DNA of 12,245 nucleotides, from contig JAQVZK010000030.1 in assembly GCA_028708195.1 (NCBI GenBank), positions 1 to 12,245 on the forward strand. The letters are read 5' to 3'. The notes beneath the pieces were generated by a model. That model was given only the letters and a program-made list of their open reading frames with translations, searched no databases and was not told the origin of the DNA. Below, in pieces: positions 6,818 to 12,245 of the stretch. This stretch comes from Desulfovibrio sp. Lineage in GTDB: Bacteria > Desulfobacterota > Desulfovibrionia > Desulfovibrionales > Desulfovibrionaceae. A program made the translations under genes and the position numbers. Each line of letters starts with the position of its first letter. The first letter of the stretch is position 1.

Positions 6818-7216
6818 ATGGACGACTATTTGAAAGAAGCTCTGGAGATCACCAGGGCACAGGCCGGTGTGCGTGTGATGAGCGAAGAAGAAATTGCTAC
6901 CTTCATTCAGAGGGTCGCTCTTGGCATCCGCGCCGTGGCCGAAGGTGAAACTCCGGCTGAAATGGACAGCCTCGAGATGGCTCAAGAAGCCCGCAAGTCT
7001 GTTAAAGAAAAATCCGTTACCTGCCTTGAATGTGGTAAAAGCTTTAAGATTTTGACCAAGCGTCACCTCGCCGGCCACACCATGACCACGGCTGAATATC
7101 GCGAAAAGTGGGGCTTCAAGAAAGACGCTCCCCTTGTTTGCAAAGCCCTTCAGCGCGAACGCAGAAAAAAGATGAAGGACATGAAGCTGTGGGAAAAGAG
7201 GCGTAAAGTCCAGTAG
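6818..7216 (+). CDS. Ros/MucR-family zinc-finger transcriptional regulator
   Basis: Protein of 132 residues. The N-terminal half is helical and acidic, as in MucR proteins, where it mediates oligomer formation. The zinc finger has C69, C72, H83 and H87 within CLECGKSFKILTKRHLAGH, followed by the family hallmark EYREKWG (94-100) and a strongly basic tail (about 113-132). From memory, classical Ros is C-x2-C-x9-H-x4-H; here it is C-x2-C-x10-H-x3-H, with a one-residue shift of the first His. The family is known for binding AT-rich DNA and acting as a repressor or H-NS-like organiser in alphaproteobacteria; Desulfovibrio genomes tend to carry several copies, with unknown targets. ATG 6818 is preceded by AAGGGG at 6807-6812. 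The gene stands alone between its own promoter region and a strong terminator. Confidence 0.88.
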   Translation: MDDYLKEALEITRAQAGVRVMSEEEIATFIQRVALGIRAVAEGETPAEMDSLEMAQEARKSVKEKSVTCLECGKSFKILTKRHLAGHTMTTAEYREKWGFKKDAPLVCKALQRERRKKMKDMKLWEKRRKVQ

Positions 7217-7223
7217 CTTACAG

Positions 7224-7246
7224 GCCCGCCGCTCAGGCGGGCTTTT
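7224..7246 (+). terminator. Intrinsic terminator of the Ros/MucR regulator gene
   Basis: GCCCGCC (7224-7230), 5-nt loop, GGCGGGC (7236-7242), then TTTT (7243-7246). It begins 8 nt after the TAG stop codon. A GC-rich perfect stem followed by a T-run is a standard rho-independent terminator. Confidence 0.88.
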
Positions 7247-7322
7247 CATTATGGGGGCAGGCTGGCCTGATAAAGGCCACAGCGGCTCTTATGATTGTTT
7301 TTTCGCTTCATCATTTTTTTGA

Positions 7323-7367
7323 ACAGGCTGTTCTGGGCGCAACATTGGTGTGTTCAGAACGGCCTGT
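7323..7367. promoter_or_regulatory. Inverted repeat in the bioB leader
   Basis: ACAGGCTGTTCTG (7323-7335) and CAGAACGGCCTGT (7355-7367) pair along 13 positions with one G-U wobble, and can extend inward with further wobble pairs. The left arm is itself part of an odd palindrome, GAACAG-G-CTGTTC (7321-7333). No T-run follows, so it is not a normal terminator; an operator or leader RNA structure for the biotin operon is possible. Confidence 0.4.
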
Positions 7368-7395
7368 ATCTTCAAAGTAACTGTATTGAAAATCC

Positions 7396-7419
7396 ATAGC
7401 ACGCTTCACACTGTGCTAT
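7396..7419. promoter_or_regulatory. Inverted repeat just before the bioB ribosome site
   Basis: ATAGCAC (7396-7402) and GTGCTAT (7413-7419), perfect 7-bp arms with a 10-nt spacer, end 10 nt before the AGGA ribosome site (7430-7433) of bioB. The position suits an operator or a translational control hairpin. It does not look like the BirA operator I know (GTTTAC/GTAAAC-type arms). Confidence 0.4.
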
Positions 7420-7440
7420 CTCAGGTTTCAGGATCGCGCC

Positions 7441-8391
7441 ATGACGTTATTTTCAAACGCAAATACTTCTGCTGAAGCACTGGAGCTTCTGTCACTTCCA
7501 GAAAAAGAGCTGTTCGCCAGTGCATCAAAACTTCGAGCGGCCACGTTTGGCAACAAGGTGGCGCTTTGCGCCATTATTAACGCACGTAGTGGAAACTGCG
7601 GCATGGATTGCCGGTTTTGCTCGCAAAGCAGGCACAACCATACCCCCATTGATATTTTCCCCTTGCTGCCAGCGCATGAGTTGCGCGAACGCATTATGGC
7701 ACTGGTTGAGCTGCCTGTGGCCCGCATTGGCGTTGTGACCAGCGGGGGCGCGCTCAGTGGGGAGGAATTTCAACGTCTGCTTGAAGTATTGCATTCCCTG
7801 CCCGAGCATGCGCATAAACGCGTTTGCGCCTCCCTTGGCAGGCTCAGTGCCGCGCAGCTTGAAGCGTTGACTGCTGCCGGGCTTGACAGATTTCACCATA
7901 ATCTTGAAACATCCCGCCAATACTACCCCAACGTATGTTCGACCCAGACCTGGGACGAACGCAAAGACACTGTGCTGCGCGTGCATCAAGTTGGCATGAC
8001 GGCCTGCACAGGCGGCCTCTTTGGCCTTGGTGAAAGTTGGCAGGATCGCATTGATTTTGCTTTCAGCCTCAAGGAGTTGGGAGTAGGGCATGTGCCTGTC
8101 AATTTTCTTCACCCGCACCCTGAAACGCCTCTTGCCAGTCGTGAACCTCTTTCTGCAAACGAAGCCCTGCGTATCATAGCGCTTTTCAGGCACATTCTGC
8201 CTACGGCCACCTTGCGGGTTTGCGGTGGCAGGCCTCTTGTGCTTGGGCAAAGGCAACATGAAATCTTCGCCGCTGGTGCCAATGCGCTTATGACTGGCGA
8301 CTATCTTACCACTAACGGACGGGGACTGGTTGAAGATCTTGCAATGATTGGTGATCTTGGATTGGAGATTGATTGTGACAACCTGTGCTGA
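7441..8391 (+). CDS. bioB: Biotin synthase (radical SAM), apparently the anaerobic type II form
   Basis: Cytoplasmic radical-SAM enzyme of 316 residues that inserts sulfur into dethiobiotin, the last step of biotin synthesis. The [4Fe-4S] motif C53-x3-C57-x2-C60 is in BioB context (GNCGMDCRFCSQS). Further family landmarks are HNLETS (153-158), GGLFGLGE (191-198), VPVNFLHPH (218-226) and AGANALMTGDYLTT (278-291). Compared with E. coli BioB as I recall it, the auxiliary-cluster ligands Cys128, Cys188 and Arg260 correspond to C129, C189 and R259, but the position of Cys97 is Gly97 here, while extra cysteines occur at C166 and C261 next to R259. This fits reports that obligate anaerobes use a BioB with a different auxiliary cluster. 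ATG 7441 has AGGA at 7430-7433. First gene of the operon; its end overlaps bioDA. Confidence 0.93.
   Translation: MTLFSNANTSAEALELLSLPEKELFASASKLRAATFGNKVALCAIINARSGNCGMDCRFCSQSRHNHTPIDIFPLLPAHELRERIMALVELPVARIGVVTSGGALSGEEFQRLLEVLHSLPEHAHKRVCASLGRLSAAQLEALTAAGLDRFHHNLETSRQYYPNVCSTQTWDERKDTVLRVHQVGMTACTGGLFGLGESWQDRIDFAFSLKELGVGHVPVNFLHPHPETPLASREPLSANEALRIIALFRHILPTATLRVCGGRPLVLGQRQHEIFAAGANALMTGDYLTTNGRGLVEDLAMIGDLGLEIDCDNLC
8364..8377 (+). promoter_or_regulatory. Ribosome site that fixes the bioDA start inside bioB
   Basis: GGAG (8364-8367) lies seven bases before GTG 8375-8377. TTG 8348 and GTG 8351 in the same frame lack such a site. The start is inside the end of bioB, so bioDA is probably translated by coupling. 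Confidence 0.65.
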
Positions 8392-10501
8392 TGGCTCTTT
8401 GATCTCTAACATCAGGCCGCTGCAGGGAATTTTTGTTGCTGGTTCAGGTACTGATGTGGGCAAGACCGTGTGCACGGGCGCGTTATTGCGCGCGCTGCAG
8501 CAGGCCGGATGTGCCGTGCAGGCTGTCAAACCGGTGCAAACCGGGGTTCTGGCATCGGAAGTAGCGTCTTCCTCCCTGTCAGACGCAGCCGTCTATAGCA
8601 AGGCTCTTGAAGGAATACGGCCTTTGGAGCATTTGCATGCTTCGGCCGTGCTCCACTGTTTTGGCTTGCCCGCCTCACCCCATCTTGCCGCCGCCAAAGA
8701 AAATATGCGGCTGGACTGTCAAAACCTGTGTCATGATATCCTCACCCACTGGGATGCCCTGCAAGCCAGTGCGCTTCTGCTGGAAGGCGCTGGGGGGCTG
8801 CATGTGCCTCTGAACGAAGACGAGGACATGCTGGACCTTATGGCCATCTTGGGGCTGCCTGTTTTGCTTGTGGGCGGCAACTATCTTGGTGGCCTCAACC
8901 ATATTTTGCTTTCTGTTGCAGCGCTGCTGCACCGTGGCCTGTCCCTTGTGGGGCTCGCTCTTGTGCCAGCCCCTGACCCGGCCAAGGGCTGCCCCGGGGT
9001 GGACGTGGCGGATATGCTGGCAGACAATGCCCGTATTTTGCAAAAAAAACTCCGCGTCCTTGGCTGCGATGCTCCCCTGATTGAAGTGCCTCGGCTTGAG
9101 ACGCTGGACCAGGCCGGGTGGGAAGCACTGGCTTGCCAATTCGGGCCACTGGCAGAGCGCATGGCCAGCAATTGGCCGGGGGCCGGACAAAAAAAACTCA
9201 CTGGGCACCTGTCGGAAGAAGAAAGCCTTGTGCAGCGCGACAGGCGCACGGTCTGGCATCCCTATGCGTCAGCCACGTCCCTTCCACGCCTCAATGCCGT
9301 TAAACGCACATACAACAACCGCATGGTACTTGCTGGCGGTAAAGAACTTGTGGACGGCATGTCTTCCTGGTGGGCGGCCATACATGGCTACAATCATCCC
9401 CGTTTGCTTGACGCTCTGCATGCTCAGGCCGGGCGTATGCCACACGTGATGTTTGGCGGCCTTACGCATGAGCCTGCTGTGGCTCTGGCCGAGCGGCTGC
9501 TTGCGGTGCTGCCAGAAGGACTTGAGCGCGTATTTTTTGCGGATTCTGGCTCGGTTGCGGTTGAGGTTGCCTTGAAGATGGCTCTTCAGTACCAGCAAAG
9601 CCGTGGCGAGACGCAGCGCACCCGCTTTTTGACCCCGCGTGGGGGATACCACGGCGACACCATAGGGGCCATGTCTGTTTGCGACCCCGTGACCGGGATG
9701 CACAGCCTTTTTTCGGCCATGCTGCCAGAGCAGCTTTTTATGGAGCGTCCCTCGTGCCGCTTTGATCAGCCCTTTGACCCCGCATGCCTCAATGATGCCC
9801 GCCAGATGCTGACAGCGCACGGCAAGGAAATAGCAGCGGTTATACTTGAACCCATAGTGCAGGGGGCAGGCGGCATGTGGTTTTACCACCCTGAATACCT
9901 GCGCGGGCTGGCCCAATTGTGCCGCGAGGCCGACACTCTGCTGATATTTGACGAAATTGCCACGGGCTTTGGCCGCACAGGCAAGATGTTTGCCGCTGAA
10001 TGGGCGGGGGTACCCCCTGATATTCTTTGCTGCGGCAAGGCACTTACGGGCGGCATGCTTACGCTGGCCGCCACGGTTTGCACTGGCCGTGTGGCTGAGG
10101 GGATCTGCCGGGACAATGGCGTTTTCATGCACGGGCCAACCTTCATGGCCAATGCCCTGGCTTGCGCTGTAGCTTGCGCCAGCCTTGATCTGCTTGCATC
10201 CGGTGATTGGCAAAAGCAGGTCCACGGCCTTGAACTTGCGCTGCATGAAGGTCTTGCGCCTTGCCGGGATATGCCGGGGGTTGCCGATGTGCGGATACTT
10301 GGTGCCATTGGGGTGGTTGAAATGCTGGAGCCTGTGAACACACGCTCGCTGCAGAAATTTTTTGTGGATATGGGGGTATGGCTGCGCCCCTTTAACCGGC
10401 TTATTTACATCATGCCGCCCTATGTGACACCCAAAGAAGATGCGCTCAGGCTCTGTGCAGCAGTGGAAGAAGCCTTGCGTCAGGGAGCGCATCTGTCATG
10501 A
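8375..10501 (+). CDS. bioDA: Bifunctional BioD-BioA: dethiobiotin synthetase fused to DAPA aminotransferase
   Basis: One 708-residue polypeptide with two consecutive biotin enzymes. Residues about 16-245 are BioD, which closes the ureido ring of DAPA with CO2 and ATP: P-loop GSGTDVGKT (23-31), KPVQTG (52-57), EGAGG (137-141). Residues about 283-708 are BioA, the PLP enzyme that turns KAPA into DAPA, usually with S-adenosylmethionine as amino donor: WHPY (294-297), ADSGSVAVE (389-397), YHGD (425-428), DEIATGFGRTG with D526, PLP lysine K555 in CCGKALTGG, and LRPF with R671 near IMPPY. All landmark spacings match E. coli BioA plus an offset of 281, so both domains look intact. BioA makes the substrate of BioD. 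The gene overlaps bioB by 17 nt and its stop shares ATGA with the symporter start, so all three are co-translated. Confidence 0.93.
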   Translation: MTTCADGSLISNIRPLQGIFVAGSGTDVGKTVCTGALLRALQQAGCAVQAVKPVQTGVLASEVASSSLSDAAVYSKALEGIRPLEHLHASAVLHCFGLPASPHLAAAKENMRLDCQNLCHDILTHWDALQASALLLEGAGGLHVPLNEDEDMLDLMAILGLPVLLVGGNYLGGLNHILLSVAALLHRGLSLVGLALVPAPDPAKGCPGVDVADMLADNARILQKKLRVLGCDAPLIEVPRLETLDQAGWEALACQFGPLAERMASNWPGAGQKKLTGHLSEEESLVQRDRRTVWHPYASATSLPRLNAVKRTYNNRMVLAGGKELVDGMSSWWAAIHGYNHPRLLDALHAQAGRMPHVMFGGLTHEPAVALAERLLAVLPEGLERVFFADSGSVAVEVALKMALQYQQSRGETQRTRFLTPRGGYHGDTIGAMSVCDPVTGMHSLFSAMLPEQLFMERPSCRFDQPFDPACLNDARQMLTAHGKEIAAVILEPIVQGAGGMWFYHPEYLRGLAQLCREADTLLIFDEIATGFGRTGKMFAAEWAGVPPDILCCGKALTGGMLTLAATVCTGRVAEGICRDNGVFMHGPTFMANALACAVACASLDLLASGDWQKQVHGLELALHEGLAPCRDMPGVADVRILGAIGVVEMLEPVNTRSLQKFFVDMGVWLRPFNRLIYIMPPYVTPKEDALRLCAAVEEALRQGAHLS

Positions 10502-11853
10502 TTTTTTTGCTTGTATATGTTGCGGTGCTGTTCTTGCACGCCTGGTTAACAGCACGACGCAGCCCCGACAGGGACACGTATTTTGTCAATGGACGCAGCA
10601 GTTCGGCACGGCTGGTTGCCTTGTCCATCATTGCGTCCTGCGTGGGCGGTTCCGCCACAATGGGAATGGCCGGACTGGCGTGGCAGGTGGGCACTCCTGC
10701 CATCTGGTGGCTGATGTCAGGTTCACTTGGGCTGATTCTATTAAGTGTTTTTTTGGCCCGCAAAGTACGCGCCAGCGGTGCCATGACCATGCCAGAAATG
10801 CTCACAACATTTCTTGGCGCGCCCAGCCGGGCGCTGGCCTCTGTCATCATTGTCACGGCCTGGCTGGCCATTCTAGCGGCCCAGTTCAGTGCCTTGGCCA
10901 CCATCATAGCACCCTTGGCGAATATTGATAAAAATGTGGCTATGTTTGTGGGCGCAATCGTGCTGGTTGGTCATACCTTGGCGGGCGGTCAGGCCTCGGT
11001 GATGAAAACCGATCTCTGGCAGTTCAGCATTCTGCTGCTGTCGCTTATGGTGGCACTTCTGCTCACACTCCACCTTGGGGGCGGGCAGGCGCTTGCCACG
11101 GTTAAACTTGAAATATTCAATGAGCAGTTTAGCGTATCAAAACTGCGCTATTTTCTTTTGATTCTTGGCGGAAGCTATGTGGTATGCCCTATGCTCTTTG
11201 GTCGCCTGCTCACTGCCCGCAACGAACAGGCAGCGCGCAGGGGAGGGCTGATGGCCGCCGTGGGGCTTACGCTTACAGCCGCGCTGATTGTGGCGCTTGG
11301 CATATCCTGCCGTGATCTTGTACCTGCGGGTACCCCGCCAGAACAGGTTTTAACCACAGCATTGCTGGCGCATCTGCCGTCATGGGCGGCAACGCTTATT
11401 CTGCTGGGTATTTTTAGCGCCGTATTTTCGGCAGCGGATTCGTGCCTGCTTACTGCGGCCTCTGTGTGCAGCAACGATATTTTGCGCCGCCCAGGGGTCA
11501 TGACCTGCCGCCTTTGCCTGATTTTTTTAGGCATAATGGGGCTTGTTCTGGCTTTACCGGGCAAGGGGATTCTCTCCCTGCTGCTAATGGCCAATGATAT
11601 CTATGTGTGCGGTGTGGTGCCCCCCGTATTTGTGGGCATGCTCTTGCACAACAAGGCGCATTTTCACCCCTGGGGCATGGCAACTGCCATCCTGGGCGGG
11701 GGCTTGCTGGGCTTGACGGCCGCATTTACCGGCGTCAATGACTGGAGTTTTGCCGGCCTGGTTTTTTCGCTGCTTATGAGCCTTGCATCTGCCCGTCGCC
11801 TTCCCCTCCCTGCGCAGAAGGGGGCAATGGCATCGGCAGACCCCGGAATATAA
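10498..11853 (+). CDS. Sodium:solute symporter (SSS family), substrate unknown
   Basis: Membrane protein of 451 residues with about 12-13 hydrophobic segments (starting near residues 1, 39, 67, 111, 146, 173, 217, 249, 291, 335, 358, 391 and 417). Family marks are YFVNGRSSS (28-36), then a glycine-rich GGSATMGMAGLAW segment (50-62) and the SAADSCLLTAAS segment (311-322) where SSS carriers place a sodium site. The SSS family holds PanF (pantothenate), PutP (proline) and the animal multivitamin carrier SMVT (biotin, pantothenate, lipoate). Its ATG overlaps the bioDA stop by 4 nt (ATGA), so uptake of biotin, a biotin precursor or a related acid is a sensible guess, not shown by sequence. No terminator follows; its last 80 nt are overlapped by an opposing gene. 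Confidence 0.88.
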   Translation: MIFLLVYVAVLFLHAWLTARRSPDRDTYFVNGRSSSARLVALSIIASCVGGSATMGMAGLAWQVGTPAIWWLMSGSLGLILLSVFLARKVRASGAMTMPEMLTTFLGAPSRALASVIIVTAWLAILAAQFSALATIIAPLANIDKNVAMFVGAIVLVGHTLAGGQASVMKTDLWQFSILLLSLMVALLLTLHLGGGQALATVKLEIFNEQFSVSKLRYFLLILGGSYVVCPMLFGRLLTARNEQAARRGGLMAAVGLTLTAALIVALGISCRDLVPAGTPPEQVLTTALLAHLPSWAATLILLGIFSAVFSAADSCLLTAASVCSNDILRRPGVMTCRLCLIFLGIMGLVLALPGKGILSLLLMANDIYVCGVVPPVFVGMLLHNKAHFHPWGMATAILGGGLLGLTAAFTGVNDWSFAGLVFSLLMSLASARRLPLPAQKGAMASADPGI

Positions 11854-12016
11854 GCCGCGTTGCTGTGGCATCGGCCAACTCGGCCACATCCATTATTTTT
11901 TCAAGCAGCTCAAGAAGATAAAAACGGTCATTTTCGCAACCGTCTTTAAAGTCTTCTTCCAACTGGCCTGAATTTATATATGTTTCTAACTTTTCCAAAT
12001 CTTTTACCGTCAGCAT
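11774..12016 (-). CDS. Small uncharacterised protein (80 residues)
   Basis: Minus-strand frame with ATG 12016-12014, preceded by AAGGAT (complement) at a proper distance. The start overlaps the stop of the upstream minus-strand gene in an ATGCTGA arrangement, a normal sign of translational coupling. The first 55 residues are acidic and helical (LTVKDLEKLETYIN, FYLLELLEKIMDVAELAD); the last 25 are Pro/Gly-rich and lie opposite the 3' end of the symporter gene. I recognise no family. The 3' overlap of 80 nt with a convergent gene is unusual, so the C-terminal end could be a frame extension or reflect a lost stop; the N-terminal part is more credible. Confidence 0.55.
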   Translation of the reverse strand: MLTVKDLEKLETYINSGQLEEDFKDGCENDRFYLLELLEKIMDVAELADATATRLIFRGLPMPLPPSAQGGEGDGQMQGS

Positions 12017-12245
12017 TTGCCATCCTTCGCAGTCAGCTTTAACCGTGCCACACACCGTTCTGTGAGGGTATGGGCAAGGTCAAGTACTCGCTCTATTTCT
12101 TCTTTGGTGATACAATCAAAATGAATGCCGGCACTCACGCAAACTGTGCAGTTCAGTGCATTTGCCAGGCGGCGGGCCATTTGCAGCGCCAACTGGTCTT
12201 CACAGTGCCCCGGCAGAGTAAGCAGGGCATTCTGGGTATTCGGGT
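12010..12245 (-). CDS. Uncharacterised protein, C-terminal part (start lies beyond the window)
   Basis: Minus-strand frame open from the window edge to TGA at 12012-12010, about 77 residues visible. It contains NALLTLPGHCEDQLALQMARRLANAL, then CTVCVSAGIHFDCITKEEIERVLDLA and a basic end. It is cysteine-rich (CTVC plus other Cys) and alternates strand and helix, but I cannot name a family. An internal TTG at 12192 is a poor start and the frame continues upstream with good coding character, so the true start is outside. It is co-transcribed with the 80-residue protein. Confidence 0.6.
   Translation of the reverse strand, partial: PNTQNALLTLPGHCEDQLALQMARRLANALNCTVCVSAGIHFDCITKEEIERVLDLAHTLTERCVARLKLTAKDGKC

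Noticed and set aside
8348..8374. Upstream TTG/GTG starts of bioDA
   Set aside because: GTG 8375 has GGAG at the right distance; the earlier codons lack a ribosome site and lengthen the overlap with bioB without adding conserved residues.
7525..8529. Long open frame on the minus strand opposite bioB
   Set aside because: Shadow of strong coding bias in bioB and bioDA, which have clear family motifs; no family features or ribosome site on the minus strand.
9269..10492. 407-codon open frame on the minus strand opposite the BioA domain
   Set aside because: The plus strand carries a full BioA with catalytic residues; the antisense frame is a product of codon composition.

Overview
The window looks like chromosomal DNA of a sulfate-reducing bacterium of the Desulfovibrio type (Desulfovibrionaceae). 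This is inferred from the style of the Ros/MucR zinc-finger regulator, the sigma-54 activator paired with a large secreted TPR protein, a biotin synthase with the cysteine pattern of an obligate anaerobe, and a fused BioD-BioA protein. No database search was possible. I see no mobile element, CRISPR array, tRNA or rRNA.

Layout. (1) 1-526, minus strand: N-terminal part of the HrpB-type DExH helicase, cut by the window edge. (2) 637-5421, plus: a receiver-less, PspF-like sigma-54 activator, then a near-perfect -24/-12 sigma-54 promoter 1 nt after its stop codon, then a gene of about 1200 codons for an exported protein with a beta-rich N-terminal region, a low-complexity linker and many TPR-like repeats. 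(3) 5740-6483, plus: a lipoprotein of unknown function after a 318-nt gap, followed by two hairpins. (4) 6818-7216, plus: a single-gene Ros/MucR regulator with its own AT-rich leader, candidate sigma-70 promoter and strong intrinsic terminator. (5) 7441-11853, plus: a tightly overlapping operon of bioB, fused bioDA and a sodium:solute symporter. (6) 11774-12245, minus: two small uncharacterised, translationally overlapping genes; the first overlaps the 3' end of the symporter gene by 80 nt in convergent orientation and the second runs off the window.

How the genes work together. The activator and TPR gene look like a private regulatory pair: the activator very probably drives the sigma-54 promoter just behind it. 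In the biotin operon, BioA (DAPA aminotransferase), BioD (dethiobiotin synthetase) and BioB (sulfur insertion) perform the last three steps from KAPA to biotin. Two of them sit on one polypeptide, and a symporter of the family that contains pantothenate and multivitamin carriers is translationally coupled to them. The early biotin genes (bioF, bioC and similar) are not in the window.

The points most worth following are the sigma-54 promoter/activator pair with an altered GAFTGA loop (GAFTHA), the BioB that lacks the E. coli Cys97 ligand and carries extra cysteines (apparently a type II BioB), the BioD-BioA fusion in the order used by plants and fungi, and the unassigned symporter in the biotin operon.
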